64,000 bases of DNA from Deinococcus indicus (GTDB lineage Bacteria > Deinococcota > Deinococci > Deinococcales > Deinococcaceae): positions 868,001 to 932,000 of the forward strand of contig NZ_NHMK01000009.1 of NCBI RefSeq assembly GCF_002198095.1. The letters are read 5' to 3'. Each line of letters opens with the position of its first letter. Position 1 is the first letter of the stretch. Under the pieces are notes generated by a model that saw only the letters and a list, made by a program, of their open reading frames with translations, was not told the origin of the DNA and ran no database searches. This document shows positions 46,638-54,781 of this stretch, piece by piece. The translations under genes were made by a program, and so were the position numbers.

Positions 46638-47345
46638 TTACTCGCCCAGCGCGGCGTCGAGGGCGATCTCGATCATGGCGTTGAAGGTCAGCTGGCGTTC
46701 CTCGGCGGTCGTTTCCTCGCGGGTGACGAGGTGGTCGCTGATGGTCAGGACGGTCAGGGCCCGGACGCCGTGCTTGGCGGCCAGGGTGTACAGCCCGGCG
46801 GCCTCCATCTCGACGGCCAGCACGCCGAAGTCCGCCCAGATTTTGTACTGGTCGAAGTCGTCGTGGTAGAAGGTGTCGCTGCTCATGATGTTCCCGACGT
46901 GCGTGGTGTGGCCGCGTTCGCGGGCGATCTGGTAGGCGCGCATCAGCAGCTCGAAGTCCGCGATGGGAGCGAAGTTCTTCGCGCCGAAGCGGATGTTGTT
47001 GATGTTGCTGTCCGTGCAGGCCGCCTGCGCGAGCACGATGTCGCGGACGTGCACGTTTTCCTGGTAGCTGCCGGCGGTGCCGACGCGGATCAGGTTCTTG
47101 CAGCCGTACTGCGTGATCAGTTCGCTGACGTAGATCATGGAGCTGGCGATGCCCATGCCGGTGCCCTGCACGCTGACGCGCTGGCCCTTGTACGTGCCGG
47201 TGTAGCCGTGCATACCGCGCACGGTGTTGTGCAGGACGGGGTCGGTGAGGAAGGTCTCGGCGATGTGCTTGGCGCGCAGGGGGTCGCCCGGCAGGAGGAC
47301 GGTTTCGGCGATCTGGCCCGGTTCGGCGTTCAGGTGAATACTCAT
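46638..47345 (-). CDS. deoD: Purine nucleoside phosphorylase DeoD
   Basis: DeoD splits purine (deoxy)ribonucleosides with phosphate for purine salvage. The 235-residue protein is the hexameric bacterial type: [75 protein letters not shown], and [18 protein letters not shown] with the catalytic Asp. A TAGGCT box 8 nt before ATG 47345 suggests a leaderless mRNA. Confidence 0.95.
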   Translation of the reverse strand: MSIHLNAEPGQIAETVLLPGDPLRAKHIAETFLTDPVLHNTVRGMHGYTGTYKGQRVSVQGTGMGIASSMIYVSELITQYGCKNLIRVGTAGSYQENVHVRDIVLAQAACTDSNINNIRFGAKNFAPIADFELLMRAYQIARERGHTTHVGNIMSSDTFYHDDFDQYKIWADFGVLAVEMEAAGLYTLAAKHGVRALTVLTISDHLVTREETTAEERQLTFNAMIEIALDAALGE

Positions 47346-47385
47346 GACCCCTGAGCCTACCAAGTTCCGGGGTGGCTGTGAACTG

Positions 47386-48603
47386 TCAGGCGGTGGTGAG
47401 GAGCGCCCCCCGGACGGCGCGCGTGAAGGCGGCCACGTCCGGGGTGCTGCCCTGCGCGAGGTCGGGGCGGCCGCCGCCCTTGCCGCCGCTGGCGGTCAGC
47501 GCGGCGCGCAGCACCCCGGCGGCGTTCAGGTCCGGGTGCGCGCTGCCGATGCCCACGCGCCCCGCGTCGGTGACGGCCACGACGACCTCGCCGGTGGTCA
47601 GGTCGGTCAGGGCGGGCAGCAGACCGGCCGGGTCGGGCAGCGTCACAAGGCGCAGTGTGACCGGGCGCAGGGTCACGGGTCCGTGAACCTCCGTGGGGGC
47701 GGCGTCGCGCAGGGTGCGGGCGTGCGCGGCGTGCAGGGCGTCCACCTGCGCGGCCAGCGCGGCCCGCTCGGCAGTCAGCGCCTCGACCCGTTCGGGCAGG
47801 CGCTCGACCGGCACGCTGAACCCGGCGGCCAGCCGGCGGGCGCCGGCGTACACGCCGCTCAGGTGAGCGCCCGCCTCCTCGCCCGCCATGAAGGTCACGC
47901 GGGTCACGCCGCCCCGCACCCGTTCGGTCCGCAGGATCACGACCGGCGCGGCCATGGAGGCGCGCGGGACGTGGGTGCCGCCGCAGGCGCTCACGTCGAA
48001 CGGTTCGCCCTGCCCGTCCCGGAAGATCACGAGCCGCACGTTCCCGCTGACTTTCGGCGCGCGGCGCAGCGGGTAGCGGGGCAGGTCGTGGTCCGGCACG
48101 ACCGGTGTTTCCAGGGTCAGGTCCGTGCGGCCCAGCGTCTCGCGCAGCAGGGTCTCGGCGGCCCGCACGTGCAGCTCGGCCGGGTCGCCGCGCAGGTCCA
48201 GGGTGCATTCGGGGCCGGTCATGTTCACGGCGTCCACCGTGAACGCCGGGTTCACGCGCACGAAGGCCTGGGCGAGCAGGTGTTCGGCGCTGTGCCGCTG
48301 CGAGTGCCGCCAGCGGCGGGCGGCGTCCACCTCCCCCTTGACCGGCATGCCGACCGGGTGCACGTCGCCGGTCAGGGCGTGCCAGATCAGGCCGGTCGCC
48401 TTCTCCTGGCGGCTGTGCGTCACGGTCGCCGCGCGGGGTTCGCCGTCCGCGCCGGTCCAGCGCAGCGTGCCGGTGTCGGCGGCCTGCCCGCCCGCCTCCG
48501 GGTACAGAGCCGTGGCATCCAGCGCGACCTCCTGCCCGGCGGCGTGCATGACGTGGGCGGTGAACAGCAGGTCGTGGGAGCCGTGGTACAGGGCGCGGGT
48601 CAT
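47386..48603 (-). CDS. AlaX-type alanyl-tRNA editing hydrolase with DHHA1 domain
   Basis: This 405-residue protein hydrolyses mischarged Ser- or Gly-tRNA(Ala). The editing core has the zinc ligands HSAEH (in [16 protein letters not shown]) and CGGTH (in [11 protein letters not shown]). The N-terminal domain ([16 protein letters not shown]) matches AlaX. The C-terminal half adds a coiled coil ([23 protein letters not shown]) and a DHHA1-like [13 protein letters not shown] motif, so it is the long AlaX-L form. A TACCCT box 7 nt upstream supports ATG 48603. It lies 40 bp upstream of deoD on the same strand. Confidence 0.9.
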   Translation of the reverse strand: MTRALYHGSHDLLFTAHVMHAAGQEVALDATALYPEAGGQAADTGTLRWTGADGEPRAATVTHSRQEKATGLIWHALTGDVHPVGMPVKGEVDAARRWRHSQRHSAEHLLAQAFVRVNPAFTVDAVNMTGPECTLDLRGDPAELHVRAAETLLRETLGRTDLTLETPVVPDHDLPRYPLRRAPKVSGNVRLVIFRDGQGEPFDVSACGGTHVPRASMAAPVVILRTERVRGGVTRVTFMAGEEAGAHLSGVYAGARRLAAGFSVPVERLPERVEALTAERAALAAQVDALHAAHARTLRDAAPTEVHGPVTLRPVTLRLVTLPDPAGLLPALTDLTTGEVVVAVTDAGRVGIGSAHPDLNAAGVLRAALTASGGKGGGRPDLAQGSTPDVAAFTRAVRGALLTTA

Positions 48604-48610
48604 GCCCGAC

Positions 48611-48616
48611 AGGGTA
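48611..48616 (-). promoter_or_regulatory. -10 box for leaderless AlaX mRNA
   Basis: TACCCT on the reverse strand lies 7 nt before ATG 48603. Confidence 0.45.
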
Positions 48617-48856
48617 CGGTACGCGGGCCGGTGTCCACCCGTCCCCCCTGGCCTGGGCACGGGCAGACAGACCTGAAGGCCATTTAAAGCCCCTTTCAAG
48701 ATCAGTTCAACACTTCATTTCGGCAGCGTCAGATTGGATTCCCTACACTGGTCACATTCAACGGGACACCGGACAGGTCACGAGATCCAACGTGAACACC
48801 GAACGTCCATTTCCAGCATTCAGCGTCCGGTCCGCATACCGGAACAGGAGGTCACT

Positions 48857-49066
48857 ATGTCGAACTTCACCATCTACATGATCGGAATCGTCGTTCTTAT
48901 CGTCGCGCTGTTCATCGCGGGCAACGCCTTCGCCTGGCCGCAGTCGTACACCCTGATCGCCGCCGTCGTCCTGCTCGGCCTGGGCATCCTGGCGGGCGTG
49001 ACGAGCACCAAGCGCCGTGACCCCCCGGCCGGCGACCCGCCCAGCGGCACGCCCCCCGTCCGCTGA
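48857..49066 (+). CDS. Small two-helix membrane protein (69 aa)
   Basis: No named family is recognised. Two hydrophobic helices (residues about 5-22, MIGIVVLIVALFIAGNAFA, and 31-48, LIAAVVLLGLGILAGV) are followed by a cytoplasmic basic and Pro-rich tail (STKRRDPPAGDPPSGTPP). AGGAGG lies directly upstream of ATG 48857. The promoter region upstream contains TACACT at about 48743. It is monocistronic, with a terminator after it. Confidence 0.75.
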   Translation: MSNFTIYMIGIVVLIVALFIAGNAFAWPQSYTLIAAVVLLGLGILAGVTSTKRRDPPAGDPPSGTPPVR

Positions 49067-49097
49067 GCACAGCCCACCACCCACGCAACTACCCACG

Positions 49098-49133
49098 CAG
49101 AACCGCCCCGGCTTGAAGCTGGGGCGGTTCTGC
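49098..49133. terminator. Bidirectional terminator hairpin
   Basis: GCAGAACCGCCCC and GGGGCGGTTCTGC form a 13-bp stem, extended by GCTT/AAGC near the loop with one mismatch. It lies between two convergent genes. Confidence 0.75.
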
Positions 49134-49162
49134 GTATACCTACGGGCAGTCTGGCCGGCGCT

Positions 49163-50323
49163 TCAGCCTTGCAGCGCCTGCCACGCGGCGTTCACGGCGA
49201 CGCCCCGCTCGAAGGGCACGCCCAGGGCCGCGAAGGCGTCCTCCAGGATTCCGGCGATAGCCAGGGCGTCGTAACGGTCGGCGTAGCCCATGGTGCTCAC
49301 GCGGAACACGGTGTCCTCGTGGGGGGCCTGTCCGGGCAGGGCGCGCTGACCCATCTCGGCCAGTTGCGCCGCCACCTGACGGCCCGTGATGCCCGCCGGG
49401 GGTGTCAGGACCGCGACGGCCGGGCTGGTGCGCGGCGCCCAGGCGGGCGCGCCCAGTGCGGTGCCGGCGGCGATCAGGGCGTCGGTCTTGCGGCGCTGCT
49501 CGGCCCACAGGACCTCGCGCGGCACGCTCAGCAGGCGGTCCAGCGCGGTGCTCAGGGCGTAGATCAGGTTGATGGCGGGCGTCTGTGGGGTGCTGCCGGC
49601 CTTCTGCCCGGCCAGTTCGCGGGTCATGTCGAGGTAGAAGGCGTTGCCCGGATTGCGGATCATGCGGGCCTGCACCTCGGGGCTGAACAGCACGAAGCCC
49701 AGGCCCGGCGGGGTGGCGGTGCCCTTCTGGCTGCCGGACACGATCACGTCCACGCCCCACGCGGCGGGACGCAGTTCGGCCACGCCGTACGACGTGATGC
49801 CGTCGGCGATGATGATCAGGTCCGGGTTCTGGGCCTTCGCGGCGCGGGCGATGGCTTCCAGGTCGTGCAGGGCGCCCGTGCTGGTCTCGCTGTGCGTGAT
49901 CAGCAGGGTGTGCGCGCCGCGTGTGGCGTCCGCGACCTCCTGCGGGTCGAGGACCTCGCCCCAGGGCCGGGCCACCAGGGCCGTGTCGTACCCGAAGCGC
50001 TGCGCCATCTCGCCCCAGCGTTCGCTGAACTTCCCGGCCTGGGCGTTCACGACCCGCGCGCCTGCCGGGGTGGTGCTCAGCAGCGCGCCCTCGAACGCGC
50101 CGGTGCCGCTGCTGGTCGTGATGACCGCGTCGTACGGATCGCCCAGCAGTTGCGTGAGCTGCGCGCGGGCCTCCATCAGTTTGTCGATGCCTGCCTGCGC
50201 GCGGTGGTGCATCTGCGGCTGCGCCAGCTGCGCCAGCACGTCCGGCGCCACCTCGACCGGGCCGGGGGCGATCAGTCGGGTGCGGTTCAGGGGCGTGTGC
50301 TGCGTCGGGAGTGCGTCGCTCAT
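49163..50323 (-). CDS. Class V aminotransferase (alanine-glyoxylate / serine-type)
   Basis: This 386-residue PLP enzyme has PLP lysine Lys200 in [18 protein letters not shown]. It begins [14 protein letters not shown] and contains [13 protein letters not shown] and [16 protein letters not shown]. It belongs to the alanine:glyoxylate / serine:pyruvate group, whose members also include phosphoserine and aspartate aminotransferases. The exact substrate is unresolved. A TACCAT box 7 nt upstream supports ATG 50323. Confidence 0.87.
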   Translation of the reverse strand: MSDALPTQHTPLNRTRLIAPGPVEVAPDVLAQLAQPQMHHRAQAGIDKLMEARAQLTQLLGDPYDAVITTSSGTGAFEGALLSTTPAGARVVNAQAGKFSERWGEMAQRFGYDTALVARPWGEVLDPQEVADATRGAHTLLITHSETSTGALHDLEAIARAAKAQNPDLIIIADGITSYGVAELRPAAWGVDVIVSGSQKGTATPPGLGFVLFSPEVQARMIRNPGNAFYLDMTRELAGQKAGSTPQTPAINLIYALSTALDRLLSVPREVLWAEQRRKTDALIAAGTALGAPAWAPRTSPAVAVLTPPAGITGRQVAAQLAEMGQRALPGQAPHEDTVFRVSTMGYADRYDALAIAGILEDAFAALGVPFERGVAVNAAWQALQG

Positions 50324-50330
50324 GCCCCGC

Positions 50331-50336
50331 ATGGTA
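50331..50336 (-). promoter_or_regulatory. -10 box for leaderless aminotransferase mRNA
   Basis: TACCAT on the reverse strand lies 7 nt before ATG 50323. Confidence 0.4.
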
Positions 50337-50510
50337 GCCCCCACCGCCCCGCGCCGGGCGGCGCTGTGCAGCGGAGTACCGCGCCCGTACCGCATGACAG
50401 ACCAAGCCTGCACCCCCGGCGGGTGGACGACCCGCCGATGTGAGAAACAGCACCCTCATGTGGCAGATCGTGAGGACAGTGTGTAGTTCTCATGATGTAG
50501 TGGACAGGCG

Positions 50511-51470
50511 ATGCCCAGATTGTCTTCATCCGCTCCCCTCCCCCGTCAGCTCCGCGCCGCCCTCCTGACCACCGCCCTCGCCGGACTGACCTCGCTGACC
50601 GCCGCACACGCCCAGGCGACCGTGCCGCTGCCGACCGCGCCCACCGGCACGCCCCCGGCCCCGGCCAGCGGCAGCGGCGTGACCCTGCCCGGCGGCGCGG
50701 TGCTGCGCCCGGACCTGATGGTCGACAGCGCCGACGTGTTCGCGCAACTCGTGCAGGCCGACTTCCTGAGCTGCGGGCAGCAGGCGCGGCGCGACGCGAC
50801 CCTGGACGGGGTGGCCGCGCGGGTCCTGCGGGGCTTTCCGCTGAAAGCCGAACTGAGCAGCGCCCAGTACCCCGCCAAGCGCCTGGCGCAGTTCACGCTC
50901 CCTAAACTCGGGAAGGTCCAGGCCGTGGCGGACGCCCTGGCCAACCAGTGCGGGCACCGCGTCGGCTTCAGCCGCTTCGGGGTGGCCGTGCAGGGCGGAC
51001 GCGCCGCGCTCGTGTACGTCCAGCCCGCACAGATCGACGTCGGCGACCCGCGCGAGTGGATGGTGCGGCTCATGAACATCACCAACGAGGCCCGCAGGCA
51101 CGGCCAGCGCTGCGGGGACAGGCTGTACGGCACGACCGGCCCGCTCGTCTGGCACGAACCCTTGGCCCTGAGCGCCCAGATGCACGTCGACGACATGATC
51201 CGCCTGAACTTCCGCGGACACGTGAACCCCGAAACGGGCAGCGAACCCCTGGAACGCGCCCGCCAGCACGGCTTCACGGGCGAAGTGTCCAACGAGAACG
51301 CCGCGTACGACGTGATCACCCCCGAGGAGGCCCTCGACACCCTGCTCAGAAGCCCCGGCCACTGCCGCACCCTCATGGACCCCCAATGGACCCTGTTCGG
51401 CGCGGCCGTGGGCAACGGCACCCCCACCAACACCTTCGCCAACTACTGGGTGCAGACCTTCGGCCGCTGA
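50511..51470 (+). CDS. Secreted CAP (SCP/PR-1) domain protein
   Basis: This 319-residue exported protein has a signal peptide (about residues 1-35, ending TAAHAQA) and a Pro/Thr-rich linker. An unassigned domain with Cys residues follows. The C-terminal CAP domain starts at about 180: LMNITNEARRHGQRCGD, LALSAQMHVDDMIRLNFRGHVNPETGSEPLERARQHGF, NENAAYDVITPEEALDTLLRSPGHCRTLMDPQW. The four CAP cavity residues (His, Glu, Glu, His) are present. The role of bacterial CAP proteins is poorly known. Its TGA is followed by a decayed end of the interspersed element. Confidence 0.85.
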   Translation: MPRLSSSAPLPRQLRAALLTTALAGLTSLTAAHAQATVPLPTAPTGTPPAPASGSGVTLPGGAVLRPDLMVDSADVFAQLVQADFLSCGQQARRDATLDGVAARVLRGFPLKAELSSAQYPAKRLAQFTLPKLGKVQAVADALANQCGHRVGFSRFGVAVQGGRAALVYVQPAQIDVGDPREWMVRLMNITNEARRHGQRCGDRLYGTTGPLVWHEPLALSAQMHVDDMIRLNFRGHVNPETGSEPLERARQHGFTGEVSNENAAYDVITPEEALDTLLRSPGHCRTLMDPQWTLFGAAVGNGTPTNTFANYWVQTFGR

Positions 51471-51492
51471 TCCGGACTGCCGGCCGTTCCGC
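51470..51492 (-). repeat. Decayed single end of the interspersed element
   Basis: ATCCGGACTGCCGGCCGTT resembles the right-terminal sequence of the family (ATACGGACTGCCGTTTGTT) and starts on the last base of a TGA stop, as in intact copies. It could be a remnant; the match is short. Confidence 0.4.
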
Positions 51493-51509
51493 GTGGCATA
51501 GTCGGGCGC

Positions 51510-52904
51510 ATGACGTTCTCCGACCTTGATCCGCGGACCCTGACCACCCTGGGGACCGAGGGGGCGCTGGAGGCGGCGGCCAGTCCGCGCGCCTCGGCGG
51601 ACCTGCTGAGCGGCCTGTCGGCCCACCCGGACTCGCGCGTCAGGGCGCTGGTCGCCCGGCACCCGAACACCCCCACCGACATCCTGGGGTCCCTGGCCGC
51701 CGCGTACCCGGCGGACGTACTCGCCAACCCCGGCCTGCCACTGATGCGACTGGCCCGCCCGAACCTGCTGTCCTCGTTCCCGGCGGACAGCGTGATCGCG
51801 CTGCTGAACGCGGACGGCTCGCCCGGCTGGGTCGCAGACGCCGCGCTGCGCCACGAGGACTACGCGGTCCGCACGGCCCTGGCCGCCCGCCCCGACCTGA
51901 GCGAGGCGCGCGTGGCGGCGCTGGCCGTGGACGCCGGCTGGCAGATCCGGGAAGCCGTCGCGCGCCGCGAGGACCTGCCCGAACCGCTGGCGCGGCAACT
52001 GGCCGCCGACGACGACTACGACGTGCGCAAGGCCGTCGCACTCCGCACGGACTTGCCCGGCGACACCCTGCGCACCCTGGTCGGCGACCCGCACGGACTG
52101 GTCCGCGCCAGCGCCGCCCGGCGACTGGACCTGCCGCTCGACTGCATCCTGACGCTCGGGACCGACAGCGACCCGGACGTCCTGGCCACCCTGGCCCGCC
52201 GCGTGGACCTGCCCCGCAGCGTCCGCGAGTGGCTCGCCACGCACGACCAGCCGACCGTGCGCGCCGCCGCCCTGCAGGGCTGGACGGTCCCCACCGCGTG
52301 GCTGAGCCGCGCCGAACTGGACGCCGACCCGGACGTCCGCGCCGCCCTGGCCCGCCGGCCCGACACGCCCCCCGCCACGCTGACCCGACTGGCCGCCGAC
52401 GAGACCGAAACCGTGCGCCGCGCCGTGCTGGAACGCAACGACCTGCCCGACGAGGCCGTCCTGACGCTGGCCCGCGCGCCCGAACAGGACATCCGCCTGC
52501 ACGTCGCCAGCGCCGAGCACCTCAGCCCGGCCGTGCTGGACGCCCTGACCGGCGACCCGGACCCCAACGTGCGGACCGTCCTCGCCGTGCGCCCCGACCT
52601 GAACGGCGACCTGCTGACCCGACTGGCCGCCGACCCGAACCCCGAGGTGCGCCGCGCCGTCGCGTATGCCCCCGTCACCAGCCCCGACCTGCTGACCCGA
52701 CTGGCCGGCGACCCGAACGCCGGCGTGCGCCGCGCCGCCGCGCACCACCCGAACCTCCCGGAGGGCACGCACGACACGCTGGCCACCGACCCGGACGACG
52801 GCGTGCGCCTCGCCCTGGCCGGACGCACCGACCTCTCCCCCACCCTGCGCGACCACCTGCGAGCCGACCCGGACCCCAGCGTCCGCGCCGAAGCCAGCGC
52901 ATGA
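51510..52904 (+). CDS. Leucine-rich-variant (LRV) repeat protein
   Basis: This 464-residue protein consists of about 17 repeats of 23-25 residues with consensus D-D-VR-A-A-A-RPDLP---L-RLA-D (examples: DPNPEVRRAVAYAPVTSPDLLTRLAG and DPNAGVRRAAAHHPNLPEGTHDTLAT). This is the LRV solenoid. No signal peptide or Cys cluster for an Fe-S domain is seen. It probably serves as a protein-binding scaffold. A CATAGT box 7 nt upstream of ATG 51510 suggests leaderless expression. The stop overlaps the next start (ATGA). Confidence 0.85.
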   Translation: MTFSDLDPRTLTTLGTEGALEAAASPRASADLLSGLSAHPDSRVRALVARHPNTPTDILGSLAAAYPADVLANPGLPLMRLARPNLLSSFPADSVIALLNADGSPGWVADAALRHEDYAVRTALAARPDLSEARVAALAVDAGWQIREAVARREDLPEPLARQLAADDDYDVRKAVALRTDLPGDTLRTLVGDPHGLVRASAARRLDLPLDCILTLGTDSDPDVLATLARRVDLPRSVREWLATHDQPTVRAAALQGWTVPTAWLSRAELDADPDVRAALARRPDTPPATLTRLAADETETVRRAVLERNDLPDEAVLTLARAPEQDIRLHVASAEHLSPAVLDALTGDPDPNVRTVLAVRPDLNGDLLTRLAADPNPEVRRAVAYAPVTSPDLLTRLAGDPNAGVRRAAAHHPNLPEGTHDTLATDPDDGVRLALAGRTDLSPTLRDHLRADPDPSVRAEASA

Positions 52905-53365
52905 CCGATATCCGCCTGCCTTTGGGCGACGTGAAGTTCAGCGTGCGGGTCGCCATCCTCTGCACGCGCGGCGACACGCTCCTCACGAACACCGAGCCCG
53001 GCATCGGCTTTCACTACCTGCCCGGCGGGGCCGTCACCACCGGCGAGGACTCCGTCACCGCCGCCGCCCGCGAATGGACGGAAGAAACAGGCCTGCCCCC
53101 CGGCCCACTGCGACTGGTCGGCGTGGTCGAGAACTTCTTCGGCCCCCCCGACCGCCGCCAGCACGAGATCGGCTTCTACTACCACACACCCGCCCCAGCG
53201 GAACTGCCGGACAGAGAATTCGCCGTGCAGGACAACCCCGGCGTGACCTGCCACTGGCTCCCACTGAACGCCACCGAATCCACCCCGGTCTACCCGCTGG
53301 TCATCCGCGACCTGCTGGACGTCCCACCCGGCGAAATCCGCCACATCGTCAACCGCGAAGAGTAA
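52901..53365 (+). CDS. Nudix hydrolase (154 aa)
   Basis: This is a single-domain Nudix protein with a complete box: G, five residues, E, seven residues, REWTEETGL (residues about 43-65, PGGAVTTGEDSV...). FFGPPDRRQHEIGFYYHT follows. It cleaves nucleoside diphosphates linked to another group; the substrate is unknown. ATG 52901 overlaps the stop of the LRV protein gene, so the two are translationally coupled, an unusual pairing. Confidence 0.88.
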   Translation: MTDIRLPLGDVKFSVRVAILCTRGDTLLTNTEPGIGFHYLPGGAVTTGEDSVTAAAREWTEETGLPPGPLRLVGVVENFFGPPDRRQHEIGFYYHTPAPAELPDREFAVQDNPGVTCHWLPLNATESTPVYPLVIRDLLDVPPGEIRHIVNREE

Positions 53366-53701
53366 CAGCGCGAACCTGCGCCAGCGCCGCCCATGCCGAA
53401 GCCCGTGCTTGTCTTCACGAACTCCGCCCCGGACCGCACCACCGCCGCCTCCCGCTTCTGCTCGTGAGTCAGGAAGCACGTCAAGATGGGCAACTTCAGC
53501 ACCGCATCCCAGCCATTCTATAGCGCTGTGGCGGTTCCCGAAGGACCCGGATATTTCACTGAAGAAAAATAGCACTCGGGAGCCCACTAATCACAGACGG
53601 GAGGGTGAAGCGGCTGGTTGTTGAGATTTTGCAGCTTATAAGATTGAGTTGACTGTTAATAAAACCAATTTGAGAACTATGACATATATTTTAATAAATT
53701 A
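53366..53701. other. Gene-free boundary of an A+T-rich island
   Basis: No gene can be supported. Composition falls from GC-rich to clearly A+T-rich at about 53520-53640, where runs such as ATATATTTTAATAAATTAC occur. The short open frames here have no ribosome sites. It marks the left edge of acquired DNA. Confidence 0.5.
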
Positions 53702-54088
53702 CTAGATTCTCTGTGCCGACACCTCGACTATTGATAATCGGGAACCAACATGCAAGCTCCTTCCATCTGAAAATAAAAATCTAAGCGAGATCACGTCCCC
53801 TTCGGAGTCGTCACTAAAGCTATATATATTTGAATCATACCCCCTATAAGCGAATTCAATTGAATCTAAAGCATGGTCTTCCGTCAGGTCGAGATTTAAT
53901 TCAAGGAAACGAATGTCTTCAAACGTGAATTTGACTCTGAAATCACCCATGTATGTATAAAGTGCTATCTCTATCTTGCTATTATTCTCAATTTTAAGAT
54001 ATATGAGAATCGAATCAACCAGATCGACGTTAACGTTATCACCAATACTGAGCACTAAATTACTGGAGATCGTGTAATTACGGATCAT
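53702..54088 (-). CDS. Putative immunity protein of the adjacent toxin tip
   Basis: No family is recognised. The protein (128 residues from ATG 54088) is acidic with alternating hydrophobic strands (ISSNLVLSIGDNVNVDLVDSILIYLKIENNSKIEIALYTYMGDFRVKF) and no signal peptide or membrane helix. Its A+T-rich codons differ sharply from the rest of the window. A longer frame begins at GTG 54202, which overlaps the toxin's stop (GTGA), but its first 38 residues are implausibly basic. Its position immediately after a toxin tip is the main argument for immunity. Confidence 0.6.
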   Translation of the reverse strand: MIRNYTISSNLVLSIGDNVNVDLVDSILIYLKIENNSKIEIALYTYMGDFRVKFTFEDIRFLELNLDLTEDHALDSIEFAYRGYDSNIYSFSDDSEGDVISLRFLFSDGRSLHVGSRLSIVEVSAQRI

Positions 54089-54198
54089 TGGTAATTCCGC
54101 CTTATAATTATCTGCTCGGCGCTTGTTAGATCTTGCATGGTCACGAGTCAAACTTCGATTTCTTTGAAATTGCCAATTTGACCTGCATTTGCCCTTCC

Positions 54199-54660
54199 TC
54201 ACATTAATTTATCCTGTTTAATTCGCATATTAGACATGGTGATACTTTGTTTTGCGGCCTTATCTTTATGAATTGAGCCACCCATTTCAATAGCTACCCT
54301 CGTCAAGCCGTTGCCGTTGTAGTAGATAACTCGATTGGCTCCACTGCTTAGTTGATGAACAATGTCTAATGCCTTTTGCTCTAGATTTGCAGGAGGTCCA
54401 TATACGTAATTGAATCTATCGTACGTTTCTACAGGACTCCTACTTTCATTATGCACCAGCCACCCATCCTGTCCCACGTAGTACGTATGGGCCTCGCTGA
54501 CGGTGAGGTTGAACATCTCGCGCGTCTGCCCAGGGGTGGTGACGTTGGCGACGAGGCCGATGGTGCCGTCGGCCTGCTTGATCTGATCGCCGATCTTCAG
54601 GTGTCCCGCGCCCACCCAATTCCTGCTGAGGTCGCGGTGGCCTTCCGTTGTGGCTGGAGG
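54199..54660 (-). pseudogene. Beheaded polymorphic toxin: HINT domain end plus toxin tip
   Basis: The frame has no credible start or delivery domains. It first encodes the end of a pretoxin HINT (intein-like self-cleaving) domain: NWVGAGHLKIGDQIKQADG, QTREMFNLTVSEAHTYYVGQDGWLVHN. A C-terminal toxin-sized tip of about 80 residues follows (ESRSPVETYDRFNYVYGPP...MRIKQDKLM), of unknown activity. The HINT part is GC-rich like the host, while the tip is A+T-rich, a typical mark of tip exchange in Rhs/CDI-type toxins. The N-terminal boundary is approximate. It probably lost its main gene and persists as an orphan module. Confidence 0.7.
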
Positions 54661-54781
54661 CTCGGGGGCGGCCCCTCGCCTGTCTCGTCTGCGGTGGCGT
54701 GTCTCTGTACGTGGTGGGCGCGGGCCTGGGCTGGGCGGATCGGGCGGCCGGGTGCGCTGGTTTGGCACTCCGGCGCGGCGT

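Noticed and set aside
54597..54781. Continuation of the toxin frame to a start codon at 54768
   Set aside because: The upstream residues are Pro/Arg-rich without HINT or delivery-domain similarity, so no intact gene can be claimed.
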